From: Welwitschia mirabilis
Taxonomy: Eukaryota; Gnetophyta; Gnetopsida; Welwitschiales
Reading direction: 5' to 3'
DNA length: 64,000 nt
NCBI GenBank assembly: GCA_051453625.1
Contig: JBOZIK010000001.1
Location: forward strand, 107,310,467 to 107,374,466
Under the pieces are notes generated by a model. The model did not search any database and had not been told where the DNA came from. It saw only the letters and a program-made list of their open reading frames with translations. The first letter of the stretch is position 1. Each line of letters starts with the position of its first letter. A program made the position numbers and the translations under genes. Of this stretch, positions 49,390 through 62,279 are shown one piece after another.

Positions 49390-49945
49390 AATCTCATGAC
49401 CATTAATTTTAAGATTATTGGCATCAATGACGAGAAAAGAATGTAACAAAAAATTCAAAAGATGAAAAGATTTAGTACAAATTAAAAAGTGAAAAATAAT
49501 CTAATAGAAAATTTGATCCAATAAGGTAATTGAAAGATCACCTATAGTCTCTTCATCTATAACATATTTTGGTAACCTTGGCATGAAGAGCCTTCTACAC
49601 ATCCATTCTACATGTAATATTTCTCCATGAAGTTTTTTAATGCAATGAATATAGCTAAAAATGTTCTTTATAAGCTACAAAGTTTTGCATTATTATTATC
49701 AATATTGTTACAAGATTAACATGCATTAATGTTAGTGCTTTTTCTTTACAAGCTGTAAAGTTTAGTTTTATTATACTGATTTATAGCACCTATGACTCAA
49801 CATTCTAAACAAGAGTTTTAGGAGGTGCCTACACACTAAATACACCTAAATACACATAATGCAATTATTGTGAGAAGCATTTTCATTATTATCTTTCTAG
49901 AATCAAGAGTATAGCTTATGATTGAAAGAGTAAAAGATGCAAACA
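49390..49945. repeat. Copy 2 of the 555-bp GAPDH-containing duplication
   Basis: It starts exactly after the 100-N gap. The minus strand again reads VIDANNLKINGHEI (49390-49440), so a part of the GAPDH exon is present, and the gap should hold the continuation. It is either a second capture product in tandem or a mis-joined contig. Confidence 0.88.
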
Positions 49946-51560
49946 CAACCATGGAGGAAGAGGAAATGAACCAAAAGGGATGGATTGGATCAAACGAATC
50001 TACAATAAGCATACAGTTGAAGAAGACATGCAATAGAAAATATTAGTAAAAAGTTGGAGAGGATAAAAGAAAAGGATGCTATTAAAAAAACACATTATAA
50101 AAAAAGAAAAGATAGCATTGCAAAGAAGAAAGCCAAGACAGGTTTTAGAAAGGCTATGTGCAAACTAGAGGATAGCATTAAACACAGTGTAGAGGACGAT
50201 TTTAAGTAGCACTAAAAAAAAAAAAAAAATCAAAGAACCAGAAGATCTACAAAAGGAACATGAGAATAAAGACATCTTTTTTCCCCCCTAAATTCATTCT
50301 AGATTCTTCCTCATTGTTTCTATGCTATACATTTTGTAATGCATTTCATACAATACCATAATATTTATCTATTCATACTCTTAACTTTGAGTAATCATTA
50401 AGCTTTTGAAATTTGAGTTTGTAAAGTTCTAATCTTCTCAATTGTTTTTGTATTTGAGTAATTTAAATGACAAATGAAAAATCAGTAATAAATTTTCCTT
50501 TACAGATCACATATATCCAAAGTGATTATCTAAAACATCTCATAAATATTTTCTTAAGATTTATTATTCATTGTTAATCTATGGAATATTCTTGTTATAT
50601 GTTCTTTGAGATACCTAGAATCCATTATTAATAATTTAACATACTAAATGTGGGGAACATTTAAATTTTTTTAAAAAAAGACTTATTTTGAACTTTTTTT
50701 AAGATAAGATCTTTAAAAAGCATGATATTTGTAGGGAAACAATCATAAGTTCTACAAGTACTTTGATTTAAATATTAGGTTTAAAATTGTGTACTCATTT
50801 TCATAATTAATATCTCTTATTAATTAGTTAGAATGAATGAGCTGTTGCACCAAAATATTTCCCAGACACTTTTAACCCTAATCCATCAAAATAGAAAAGA
50901 AGGAAAAGCCCATAATAGAAAATAACAAAATGATAGAAAAACAAGAAGAAATGGAACAGACACACATAAAGATCTAAGTAACTAAAATATTTGCTTAAAA
51001 AGCCTCTTCACAATAGATAATGTCATCTTAAGGTAATTTCATAATAAATCATGGAACTAGAGCCTATAAAATCCAAAGAATATATTACCAAATTTGTTAA
51101 CGCAAACTTATGAACAACCTTGAAACACTTAAATGCATTAGAACCTAAAAACATTCTTAGACATGTTAGAGTTTAAAACACTAAAAACATTGTTAGACGG
51201 GTAAAAACAATGCAATATTAGACAATGAAAAGTGAAAGATCATCTAATAGATATATCAATAAATCGTTAAAGCTTACTTAAGGAAGATTTTAAAGGGGGA
51301 TGAAAACTTAGCTATCTATAAAAGATCCAATCTTTTACACTAAAGAAAGCATAAAAGAAACAACCATTTTGATAGAAAAAAATCAAACAACCATGGGGAT
51401 TACAAAGAAACCAAAGAGGGAAAAAAATATGAATAAAACCCTCAAAAGTCACCAGTCTATGTAGAGATGTCACCTCATGCTACTACTTAAAACCCTAATG
51501 CCCTTTCTATGTAATAATCATCAAAAGCATGAAGATAAAATGTGTGAATGATTTTGTTTT
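49946..51560. other. CACTA-2 internal sequence before the right end, no gene recognised
   Basis: It has A-rich stretches (poly-A 50216-50229) and no protein match. Nothing supports a gene. Confidence 0.4.
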
Positions 51561-51564
51561 TAAA

Positions 51565-51816
51565 TTTAAGTTTCTTTTAGATATCTTTTAAGGAATTCAT
51601 TTTAAACGTCTTAAAAACACATATTAAGGAATTTATTTTGATAAGTACCTTAAAAATAATTTAAAAGTTATTTTAAGGTGTTTATCTAAACAAACACCTT
51701 AAATAACTTCCCATTAGCTTTATTTAAGATGTTTATTAAACTAAACATCTTAAAAAGCTCTATATTTAAGGTGTTTATTAAAACATATGCCTTAAAATCC
51801 AATATTTCTATTAGTG
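51565..51816. repeat. CACTA-2 right subterminal repeats and terminus
   Basis: Alternating units TTAAGGTGTTTAT and AAACACCTTAAA occur near 51675, 51692, 51725, 51741, 51760 and 51785, followed by the terminus CCAATATTTCTATTAGTG. Confidence 0.85.
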
Positions 51817-52490
51817 GTATATAGATTACCAAAAAATTATTACTATTTCAAGAAATGATCATTTCTCTCTCTCATTTTCTAACTACATCTTATAACAACT
51901 TGATGAACACCCTTTTTCTTATTTTCTAAATGGATATTTAAGGTATAATGATTAGCATAAAACCATGTTTACCATCACAAAAATAACCTATGCCTATAGA
52001 CAAATGTCATTTGGTCTATATAATAATCTTACCATGTTTCAATGATATATGCTTGAATTTTTTTCAGCTTACTAGATCCATGAATTGAAATTTTCATGGA
52101 TAGTTTCTCTATTTATATGTTCTCTTTTAATCACTACCTTCATAAATTTGAACATGTCTTTCTTAGATGCATATAAAAATTTCTAGTGTTAAATTGTAAA
52201 AAAATTTACTTTATGGGTAATAAACTCATAGTTTCTAGACACATTATTTCTCCAGAGGGAACTCATCTCAACCTTATAAACATTTTATTGATTACTTACC
52301 TACATGATCCATAAAAAGAAAAAGATATTGGATCATTTTTAAAAGATGTACATTATTATAAGATGTTTATCAAAGACTTTGACAAAATTTCCAAACCATT
52401 TTATGACCTCCTGAGTATAGACACCTTTTTTAACTAAACCTAGACATTTCACCAAGCTTTTGATAATCTCAAGAGAAAACCTACCATCAC
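51817..52490 (+). pseudogene. pol: Element B reverse transcriptase, C-terminal part
   Basis: It continues from RMY as IDYQK, then NDHFSLSFSNYILQQLDEHP, FSYFLNGYLRYNDYH and YAYRQMSFGLYNNLTMFQ. These match the RT palm of Athila elements (DHFPLPFIDQMLERL, FCFLDGYSGYNQI, MPFGLCNAPATFQ). The catalytic MDD is read as FMDSFSIY, with the second Asp replaced by Ser (codon 52102-52104). Later pieces (SFLKDVHYYKMFIKDFDKIS) match the thumb (FLGHAGFYRRFIKDFSKI). Confidence 0.85.
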
Positions 52491-52925
52491 ACCTATCATT
52501 CAAGTATTTAATTGGAGATTATCCTTTGAAATTTTATGTGATGCTAGTGGTAATGTATTGGTGTTATATAGTGGTATTATGTTATGATAAATAATAGATA
52601 GAATACAAACTATAATCTAATATTATATAAAACATTAAGCAATACTCAACTAAACTATACTATCACTAAAAAAGAGCTTCTTATTAGGGTATTTGCATTA
52701 GAAAAATTTAGGTAGTATCTTTTTGATTCTAAGATCATTATCTACATGGACCATACAATCCTTAGCTACCTTTTTGCTAAAAAGGACTCCAATCCTAAAT
52801 TAATTAGATGGATCTTACTCTTTTAGAAACTTAATTTGAAAATCAAGGATAAAAAGGGTATTAACAATGTCATAGTTAATAATCTTTCATGCATAACTTA
52901 AAATAAATCATATAAATCCCTTTTC
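52491..52925 (+). pseudogene. pol: Element B RNase H
   Basis: Readable pieces are LSFEILCDASGNVLVLYSG (family: FELMCDASDYAVGAVLGQ), with the first catalytic Asp present, VFALEKF-like sequence, MDHTILSYLFAKKDSN, LIRWILLF and IKDKKGINNVIVNNLSC (family: YTDHAALKYLLAKKDAKPRL, DKKGxENxVADHLSR). RNase H removes the RNA strand during reverse transcription. Stops and frameshifts are frequent. Confidence 0.8.
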
Positions 52926-52999
52926 ATTAACAATACTATTCTTGATGAGTACCTTTGCTACATTATAGAAATACCTTAATTTACTAACATCATAAATTA

Positions 53000-53935
53000 T
53001 TTAGTTTCTAAGATTATTATCTCTCATTATATCTTTAATAATAGAAAGAAGTTTTTAAGTCAAGTTAAATGTTTATTTTGGCAAAATCCTCATCTATTTA
53101 AATATTACTTAGATTAAGTCATGCATAGATGTATCCTACAGTTAGAAATTCATAACATTCTTAAACTTTACCACTTTGAAAATTATCATGAAAATTTTTC
53201 AATTCAGGTTTTACTAGTTATCCATTTTTAAGGAGCCATATCTCTATTATAAAACATGAAAAAATTACTGAAAACTTAGTAGCCTTATACAAAACATATG
53301 ATTACTTTGAATCCTATGCTTATTATTGAACTTTGTGATATTTAGGATATCAATGTTCAAGGCCATATCCCTCTTCAAATGGACATCACTATATTTTGTT
53401 TGTATCGACTATGTTACTAAATAGATAGAAACATGTGCTTATAAATCTAGTGATCTCTAAACTATAGTGAAGTTCTTTAAATAAAACATTTTAATAAGAT
53501 TTGATTATTCTTGGATTTTAATTAGCAAAGTGGTAATTATTTTTTCAATAGTATATTTAATAATCTTTTCATCAAGTATGGGATTACTCATATAGTTGTA
53601 ACTCTATATCATCCACAAATTAGTGAATAAGGTGAGATCACTAATAGAGAAATAAAAAAATATTGTAGAAAGTTATAAGCTTAACTAGAAAAGATTAGTC
53701 TTATAAGCTAAATGACATTTTATGGGCTTATCAAATAGATTATAAAACACCATTAGGAATGTCCCCCTTTAGGTTAGTATATGAAAAGACTTACCATCTA
53801 CCTATTAAAATTAAACATAAGGTATATTAGGCAATTAAGAATATGAATTTAGATCTTGAGGTAGTAAGAAATAAAAAGGCTATTTAATGCAATGCATTAT
53901 ATGAGATTAGAAATAATGCTTATAAAATGTGAAGA
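53000..53935 (+). pseudogene. pol: Element B integrase, C-terminal tail deleted
   Basis: Recognisable are YFVCIDYVTK (core, VDYVSKW), the HPQ region before VNKVRSLIEK (family: QTSGQVEVSNREIK), KTPLGMSP-like sequence (accaccattaggaatgtccc), then NLDLEVVRNKK and EIRNNAYK. In element A about 310 bp follow EIRNDAYE and encode the basic C-terminal tail. Here the sequence jumps straight to aataataagtgatc, so this tail is deleted. Integrase inserts the cDNA. Confidence 0.78.
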
Positions 53936-54621
53936 TTAATAATAAGTGATCTTGCTATCATTTTAACTAATGGTTATGATTAGGTATACTTACAATTTTT
54001 GAGCAAACGTTATGCTTATTTTGAATACGATTTTTAAAGCCACAATTACTTAAGATATTTAATTTTGAAAAATATAAATGAAAAATGTGGAATCTACCTT
54101 CATATTATGTTCTTTATTTTCAAGAAATTTTATGAGAATAAGATATTTCTTAATTAGGCTAATATGCCAATGAAACCTCTTATGTAGATGGAAAAAAATA
54201 GATATGGAAATAAGAATACAAATAAAATATAATATTTCTTCTCTAAAAGAACATGTTATTTTGATAACATAATTGAGTTTAGTTAATTACATCAAGGCTA
54301 TGGATGCTCAATGGTAATGTAGCTATAATGATATACTTATGACATATTTAACTATCCTAGGGATTTAGAAGCTTACTAGTGATGCAAAAATAATTTCTTC
54401 ATAAGACAACATGTTTAATTCTATTAAAAGAAAATATTGTAACACTAAATACTCCATGTGATACAAAATTCAAAGGTAAATTATGGAAAGCAAAAGTGGA
54501 TATTGAAGACCTTTTAAGTTCCATTTTCTGTAACTTTTGTGTTTGAGATTTGCTATTAATTCTTGAATTTCCATAAATTATTTGGTCAATATTATATTTA
54601 TCTAATATCAAGATCCATAAA

Positions 54622-54675
<54 letters not shown>

Positions 54676-55706
54676 NNNNNNNNNNNNNNNNNNNNNNNNN
54701 NNNNNNNNNNNNNNNNNNNNNNNNNNNNNNNNNNNNNNNNNNNNNNNNNNNNNNNNNNNNNNNNNNNNNNNNNNNNNNNNNNNNNNNNNNNNNNNNNNNN
54801 NNNNNNNNNNNNNNNNNNNNNNNNNNNNNNNNNNNNNNNNNNNNNNNNNNNNNNNNNNNNNNNNNNNNNNNNNNNNNNNNNNNNNNNNNNNNNNNNNNNN
54901 NNNNNNNNNNNNNNNNNNNNNNNNNNNNNNNNNNNNNNNNNNNNNNNNNNNNNNNNNNNNNNNNNNNNNNNNNNNNNNNNNNNNNNNNNNNNNNNNNNNN
55001 NNNNNNNNNNNNNNNNNNNNNNNNNNNNNNNNNNNNNNNNNNNNNNNNNNNNNNNNNNNNNNNNNNNNNNNNNNNNNNNNNNNNNNNNNNNNNNNNNNNN
55101 NNNNNNNNNNNNNNNNNNNNNNNNNNNNNNNNNNNNNNNNNNNNNNNNNNNNNNNNNNNNNNNNNNNNNNNNNNNNNNNNNNNNNNNNNNNNNNNNNNNN
55201 NNNNNNNNNNNNNNNNNNNNNNNNNNNNNNNNNNNNNNNNNNNNNNNNNNNNNNNNNNNNNNNNNNNNNNNNNNNNNNNNNNNNNNNNNNNNNNNNNNNN
55301 NNNNNNNNNNNNNNNNNNNNNNNNNNNNNNNNNNNNNNNNNNNNNNNNNNNNNNNNNNNNNNNNNNNNNNNNNNNNNNNNNNNNNNNNNNNNNNNNNNNN
55401 NNNNNNNNNNNNNNNNNNNNNNNNNNNNNNNNNNNNNNNNNNNNNNNNNNNNNNNNNNNNNNNNNNNNNNNNNNNNNNNNNNNNNNNNNNNNNNNNNNNN
55501 NNNNNNNCTTAAAGCTTTGAGGATAAATTTCAATTTTAGTTGAGGATATGACATACATTTTCTTAAAAAAATTCTAATTTTGATGTCTTTTTTTTAAAAA
55601 ACTTGGTTAAAAATTTTTACTAATTATATCATTTTTTCATAATTAAGTATTTATCATTTTTTCACATAGTTTTTACTAAAAATAGTAAAATTCTAATTAG
55701 GGAATG
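53936..55706 (+). other. Element B region between integrase and 3' LTR
   Basis: It parallels 60955-62279 of element A: aataataagtgatc, gtggaatc(t)acctt, ttttcaag and aagactatttcttacctagg-like blocks. Athila elements can hold an envelope-like frame here, but none was readable. It includes a (TAA)n run (54625-54675) and an 832-N gap. Confidence 0.55.
54625..54675. repeat. (TAA)n microsatellite, truncated by a gap
   Basis: 17 uninterrupted TAA units run straight into the N gap at 54676. The true length is unknown. The runs of Asn, Leu or Ile codons in the three frames are products of this repeat. Confidence 0.97.
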
Positions 55707-57037
55707 TGTTAACATGTAAAACTTAATATTAAAACTAATTTTATTTGACTAATTTAGCTTAGGCAAAGATATTAAAATTATGTATTCTACCCTTTTGAAC
55801 ATGATTTTTGAACCTATCACTTTTTTATGATATTTTTAGATTATTTACTACATTCTAAGGACATGGTAAAAGTTGAAGTTCATCCATTAGAAAAAATCGA
55901 CATTGTGATTTAGGACAATGATACCATTAGTATTTTGGAGAAAAATAGTTTAAAAACTATGTTCTAGAACTATCATGGAAAACTGATGCAGTCATGGGCT
56001 GAATTAGTTATCACATCAAAATAGATAGCATTTCAATGGAATGTAGTAGTGGCATGAAAGACATGTAGCAACAACATGTGATAATGATACATAAGGTAAT
56101 GTTAAATATACATGGTAATATCATTGATTAATATAAAAATCATGATTCAAAAGCTATTTGTTGGATTCATTGTAATTATATTTACCTAATACAAGAAGAT
56201 GAAGGCCCTACCTAAAGCTATATAACAAACTTTAGAATTGTCCACCTAAAATTAAAAGTCAAAGGATTTCAACTACCTCTACTCATACTTGCCTATAAAA
56301 GAGACTTATGCATTTATTATACAAAAAATCCTTTACTTGATAAACATAGTGGGAATCCTTAGAGAATCATAGTCAACATGGCTTTCTAATCACCTCCTCT
56401 AGAAGTGGACTTATTTTAAGACTAGTTTGAGGATTTTTTATTAGCCTGTTGTTCTTCCTTTGATGTAATGTATTTTCTTGGTTTAATAAAAGAGTATTTT
56501 TTCATTTTTTATTTTGAGTTACGAGTAGCCTTATAATACCTAAGTGAAATTACATTATCAAGTTCTATTAATAACCAGCTAAATTATTTAAGTCATCTTA
56601 TTGGTTGTGGTTAGTTTTAGTTAATAGATTTTAAGTACAATAATCTTTACTTTTTATGCTTATGAAAGGGCTATGATAGACTAAATTGACTATTAAATTC
56701 ATTAATACTCATGTGATAAATGAGATTATATCACTATAATTGAAGCCATTACAACTTGATAATTTAGTATTTGTTTCAAAAAATTATAGAATATCATTAG
56801 AGTGAAGGAGTGTTGTTGGATAAGTTAAGCTAGATCTTTGGAGCTCATTCATTTTCCTACCTTACTGATCAAGTTCATTATAAATTACAACTCATGTATT
56901 TTTCTTGTTTTTATTACATTACAATTTTGAAAATTTTATATTACTTTTGTTAAGATTTACCTTAATTATTTTTGTGAAAAAATAATATTAGATACTTTCC
57001 TAGGTTGTTTTAGTTTGATTTTACTAAGTAATAAACA
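55707..57037 (+). repeat. Element B 3' LTR
   Basis: 1331 bp, starting TGTTAACATGTAAAAC and ending aataaaca, followed by TCATT. It is the uninterrupted copy of the LTR that is split at 7235-7705 and 26773-27659. The purine-rich attaggga just before the start could be the polypurine tract. Confidence 0.87.
56294..56301 (+). promoter_or_regulatory. TATA box in element B 3' LTR
   Basis: TATAAAAG, equivalent to 26918-26925. Here the full U3 sequence is upstream, so any remaining promoter activity would point rightwards into element A's pol. Confidence 0.55.
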
Positions 57038-57042
57038 TCATT

Positions 57043-57760
57043 TCCTCAATAATTAAAAAAATAAAACATCATTAGAATATAGTTATAACCCTTGGAAATC
57101 TTTAAAGAAGTTAAATTTAACATTCCTCTCTTAGAAGCCATCAAATAAGTACCTTATTATGTAAAATTTCTTAAGGACGTGTGCACAGTAAAGATGAAAA
57201 TAAATGTCAAAAGAAATGCCTTTCTAACATAACAAACTAGTGTAATAATTCAAAACAAAATTTCATCTAAGTATAAATACCCTATGCCCTACAATTTCCA
57301 CCATAATCACAGAATGATACCTAAAAAAAGCCTTATTAAACTTAGAAGCTAGCCTTAAATTGCTTCCTTTTAATGCTTATAAAGAACTAGGCTTGGAGGA
57401 TCTTATAAATACTAAAATCTAATTGCAAATTTATAATAACTCCCTAGAAATACCTTTAAGAATAGTTGAAGACATTATTATTAAGATAGATAGCTATTAT
57501 TTCTTATTGAATTTTATAGTTTTAAATATGAAAAATTTAGCTAACTAATCAGTTATCATCATCTTAAAAGACATTCCTTATAACTTCTAGTGCCTGCATT
57601 AACTATAAGAATGATATAATAAAAAATCCATTTGATAACATTAAATTAAACATTTTTAATGCCATGAAATTACTTGATAGTAATGATGTAATTAAATATC
57701 TAGATAAGATAGAGGACCTCATGCTTAATAAGTTTCCACATACAGCTAAGAAGTTTCATC
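57043..57760 (+). pseudogene. pol: Element A gag tail and aspartic protease
   Basis: It continues the gag cut at 7234. FNIPLLEAIK, stop, VPYYVKFLKDVCTVK (57110-57195) is the pre-protease motif. The protease reads KKALLNLEASLKLLPFNAYK and ELGLEDL (57325-57400), where the family has KALxDLGAS: the catalytic Asp is Asn (codon AAC 57339-57341, one G-to-A change). IVEDIIIKIDSYYFLLNFIV and the GRPFLA equivalent follow to 57620. Confidence 0.82.
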
Positions 57761-57779
57761 TCTAATTTTTCTTAAGAGA

Positions 57780-59200
57780 AAGCCTCATCCATCACCATAT
57801 AAGATGAGCCTTTCATTAAACTTAATTTACTTTTTTATGACCTCAAGTATGCTTTTTTAGGAAGTAACTCTATCTTTATAATGATGATTAATTCCTCCCT
57901 ATCTTATTTGTAAGAAATAAATTCTTAAGTCTTTTGAGGAAATACAAGCAAGCCATTAGTTGAACCCTATCTAATATTAGGGCTATTAAGCTAGAATTTG
58001 TATGCATTATACCTACCTTGAAGAAAATGCTAGACCTTCCATTAAAGCTTAAAGATAAATCAACCCAANNNNNNNNNNNNNNNNNNNNNNNNNNNNNNNN
58101 NNNNNNNNNNNNNNNNNNNNNNNNNNNNNNNNNNNNNNNNNNNNNNNNNNNNNNNNNNNNNNNNNNNNNNNNNNNNNNNNNNNNNNNNNNNNNNNNNNNN
58201 NNNNNNNNNNNNNNNNNNNNNNNNNNNNNNNNNNNNNNNNNNNNNNNNNNNNNNNNNNNNNNNNNNNNNNNNNNNNNNNNNNNNNNNNNNNNNNNNNNNN
58301 NNNNNNNNNNNNNNNNNNNNNNNNNNNNNNNNNNNNNNNNNNNNNNNNNNNNNNNNNNNNNNNNNNNNNNNNNNNNNNNNNNNNNNNNNNNNNNNNNNNN
58401 NNNNNNNNNNNNNNNNNNNNNNNNNNNNNNNNNNNNNNNNNNNNNNNTCTAGAGTGATATCATTTCAAATAAATAAAATAATCTCCATTAGATTAGCTAT
58501 AAAATGGAAAATTTACATCTATTACTAAAATGTTAATACTATTAGTAAGAAAGATCAATTTCCTCTTTCATTCTCTAACTAGATTCTTGAATAGCTTATT
58601 GGATACCCTTATTACTATTTCTTAGATATATGTTTTATATACAATTAGATTGAAACAGCTTCTAAGGATTAGGATAAAACTACATTGACCTACTCTTATG
58701 GAACATTTATGTGTAAATGAATGCCCTTTAACCTTTATAATGCCTAAACCACATTTTAATACTAGATGCTTGGAATTTTTTTTGACTTATTGGATTTATG
58801 TGTAGAAATATTTATGAATGATTTTTCTATTTATGGATTTTATTTTAACTAATTCCTTTGAAACATAAAGATTGTCCTCATTAGATGCATTGAGAAATTC
58901 TTTGTTTTAAACTAGAAAAATGTCATTTTGTGATTAATAAAGTCATAATCTTAGGACATATTATTTCTTCAAATGGAATCCACGTAGATATTTTCAAAAT
59001 ATTCTTAATTATTCACCTTCCTATTCAAAAATAAAAAGATGCTATATCCTTCTTAGGACACATACATTTTATAGGAGATTCATCAAAGACTTTAGCAAGA
59101 TTTTCAAACCTCTATAATTGCCTTAGTAAAGATTTTTATTTTTACTTGATCTAAGAGTATTAATAGTCTTTTATTATTCTTAAATGCAAAGTTACGATAA
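57780..59200 (+). pseudogene. pol: Element A reverse transcriptase, partly in a gap
   Basis: The N-terminal linker reads LLRKYKQAIS, stop, TLSNIRAIKLEFVCIIPT (57930-58015). A 379-N gap (58069-58447) hides the segment around the IDYRKLN motif. After it, the active site reads VEIFMNDFSIYGF near 58802-58840, with the first Asp of MDD changed to Asn (codon 58817-58819). Thumb pieces (FIGDSSKTLARFSN-like) follow. Copying RNA into DNA is its role in the family. This copy is inactive. Confidence 0.8.
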
Positions 59201-59650
59201 CATCCATTATTTGATCACTTGATTAGAAGTTATACTTTGAAATGGTATGTGATGTTAGTGATTACATTTTTGATGCCATCTTAAAACAAAAAGTAAATAT
59301 AAAACCAATAGTAATTTTATGTAAAAGCAAATTACTAAGTGATACTTAAATAAATTACAAAGTAATTGAAAAGGAGATCATCACATTGGTCTTTGCATTA
59401 AAAAAAAAAAAAAAGGTAGTATTCATTAGGTTTTAAGGTCAGAATTTACACAGATCATTCAGTCCTTAGGTATTGCTTTTCTAAAAAGGGCTTCAAGCCT
59501 AGAATAAATAGATAGATTTTGTCATTATAAGAATTTGACTTAGAGTTTAAAGACAAAAAGAATTTTATCAATGTTGTATATTATCATCTTTCTTGTATAA
59601 TTCAAAATAAGTCACACGATACCCTTCTCATCAATGACACCTTTCCCAAT
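59201..59650 (+). pseudogene. pol: Element A RNase H
   Basis: DVSDYIFDAILKQKVNIKPI (59255-59315) matches the CDASDYAVGAVLGQR segment. Then come KEIITLVFALKK, an A run at 59400-59414 and QIIQSL, followed by the family-like INVVxxHLSC region near 59560-59600. Frames are broken. Confidence 0.75.
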
Positions 59651-60780
59651 GAACATCTTTTCTATACTTTAAAAGTCCCTTTCTTTCTTGTTATTGTAAA
59701 TTACTTAGTTAGTCATTTCCTTGCATTGGTCTCTTAAAAATAGGAAGAAATTCCTAATTAAAGTTAAATATATTTTTGGAATATCCCACATCTATTTAAA
59801 TATTATCCAAATTAAGTGATTTGTAGATGCATTCCTCAAACTAAAATTCACAATGTCCTTAAAACTTTGTTATTCTAAGGCCTGTGCTGGTCATTATTAT
59901 GCTAATAAAACTATTATTAAAATTATTCGATCTTTTTTTATTTCATATTAATTTTTTAAAAATACATATCTTTATTATGAAACATGTACAAATTATCAAA
60001 AACTAGGTAGCCTTATAAAAAACCACATGATGCCTTTGAATCCTATCCTTGTGATTAAACCTTTTGATGTGTAGGGTATTGATTTTTAAGGTTCTTATCC
60101 TCATTAAAATGGATACAAGTACATTCACATTTATGCTTACTACATCATAAAGTAGGTATAACTTTATGCTTGCAAAAATAACGATGCCCAAACTGTAGTA
60201 AATTTCTTTAGGAAAAATATATTAATGATGTTTGATTGTTTAAGGATCTTAATTAGTAATGGAGATACCCATTTTTACAATATGATATTCAACAAACTCT
60301 TATCTAAACATAGGTTTACCCACATGTTTCAAGCACATTTTTACCCCAAAAACTAGCAAAAGGATTAAGATTACTAATAGAAAAATTAAAAACATATAGC
60401 AAAAGGTAGTGAGCTCAACTAGAAAAGATTGGACTTATAAGTTAAATGAAATTTTGTAAGCCAACAGAATAACTTATAAGACATGCTTAGTAATGTATTC
60501 CTTTAGGTTGATATATGGTAAATCCTATCATCTCCTCATNNNNNNNNNNAATGAATAACATGAATTTAGAACTTGGAGTAATAGGAAAACAATAATTTAT
60601 CTAGCTCAATGAGTTAGATAAAATTAGAAATGATGCATATGAAAATACAAAAAATTGATAGGAAAAGGATAAATAAATTACATGATCAAAACATCCTTAG
60701 GAAAACATTTAAGAAGACAGAACTAATTTTTCTCTATAATTTAAGATTACATTTATTTCTAAAAACCTAATTTCTAAGTC
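59651..60780 (+). pseudogene. pol: Element A integrase with C-terminal tail
   Basis: The zinc-finger region is decayed. Around 60360-60530 the reading is clear: ITNRKIKNI, stop, QKVVSSTRKDWTYKLNEI, ITYKTC and FRLIYGKSYHLL (family: VSNREIKxILEKxVxxNRKDW, KTPIGMSPYRLVYGKACHLP). After a 10-N gap come NLELGVIGK, LDKIRNDAYENTKN, then the basic tail INKLHDQNILRKTFKKTEL and LYNLRLHLFL. This tail is missing in element B. Confidence 0.82.
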
Positions 60781-62279
60781 TAAAGGTTTTTATATAACAA
60801 AAAAGTATAGATAAATGGTTTGGTTTCCATTGAAAACCCCAAAATCACCAAGTGTTTAAAGCTAATGGCCATTACCTAAGCATTTTCATCCACCCCACCC
60901 ATTCACCTATGAGTCCATAAGACTCAATGACCTTGGTTAATGGCCTTTAATATTTAACCCAATAATAAGTGATCTTTCTATCATCTTAAGTATTAGTTAA
61001 GATTAAGTATGCTTATGATATTTGAGAGGAGGTAATGCTTATTTTAAATTATATGATTAAGATTGTATATACTTAAGGTCTTCAACATAGAAAACTAAAA
61101 AAAAAATGCATGAAAAGGTGGAATCCACCTTTAGGAGGTACTCTTTATTTTCAAGCATTCACAAGAATAAGACTATTTCTTACCTAGGCTAATGAGCCAA
61201 TGACCACCTCTGTGCATATGAATTGTATAAGAAGTAGACTCAAAGACCTCTCCAAAAGTGCATTCTACCTATGATTAATATCATTAGATTTACTACATTG
61301 GGGCTATAGACACTTGTTGGTAATGAAACTTTAATGATATAATTATGGCATGTTTAATTGTATCAAGGCTATGGATGCTTACTAGTAATGCAACATGATT
61401 TCTTCATGAACAACATGACTAGCTCTATTAGAAATAAAATGCCTTAACACTGGATGATCAGTAAAATCAAAATGCTTGGAATAAAGATAATCTTAATTAT
61501 ACAAAGGAAAATGGAATGAAAAATAAGACCTTTTATTCCTTACATTCTTTAACAATTGAACATAGGATTTGCTCATTGACCCTTGGATTTTATAAGTTNN
61601 NNTATCTGATACTTTAATTAAATGATATTTTTATCTATGAGATAAAGTTAAAAATACAAAAATTTAAATTAGTAATAAAATAAAAGGGTAATTAGCTTAG
61701 GTGAAGTGTCTTTATTCATAGGTTGCATAGTTGAGTTTGATTTCATACCCATTCACCTCATCACTTCCATTTTATGTTCATATCATTCATTGTCATTTCC
61801 CATTTCCCTAGTTTGAGTTTATTTACACTCTATAATAAATAAACATTATGAGGTATATATGTTTTTATCACAAACTAACATTTTTCTTCATGTTTATTCT
61901 AGAAGAGAAATCTTGAACTATAGAGTGTAACTTCTCATTAGGTAGTTTTTCTTTGCATCATAGCATAGGTTGTAGTGCCTTATATTTTGCTTTTAAAATA
62001 AAAAGACATGTAATGAAGAGATTTTTATTTGATGATATCATGACTTATTTTCAAATTTTGCTTTCAATTCTTTCTATCTTAAAAACTTTAAGGATTTTTT
62101 TTGGTGGGTATGACATCTACATTTTTGAGAAAATTCCTTATTTTAATGCCTCGTTTTTTTAAAACTTTAGCGAAAATATTTTTAAAGTACTTGAATAATT
62201 TCCCTTATAATTTTTCCATGTTAGTCATCTTTTATCATGCTTTTTACTAAGGATCTAGCAAAAGCCTAATTAGGGGATA
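60781..62279 (+). other. Element A region between integrase and 3' LTR
   Basis: 1.5 kb. Near 60830-60930 it is proline-rich in translation, but no conserved frame is seen. It parallels 53936-55706 of element B. Athila elements may encode an envelope-like protein here, and none was readable. It ends with taattaggggataa, a weak polypurine tract, before the LTR. Confidence 0.55.

Noticed and set aside
54563-55558. Open frames of over 300 codons with Asn, Leu or Ile runs
   Set aside because: They are produced by the TAA microsatellite and an 832-N gap.
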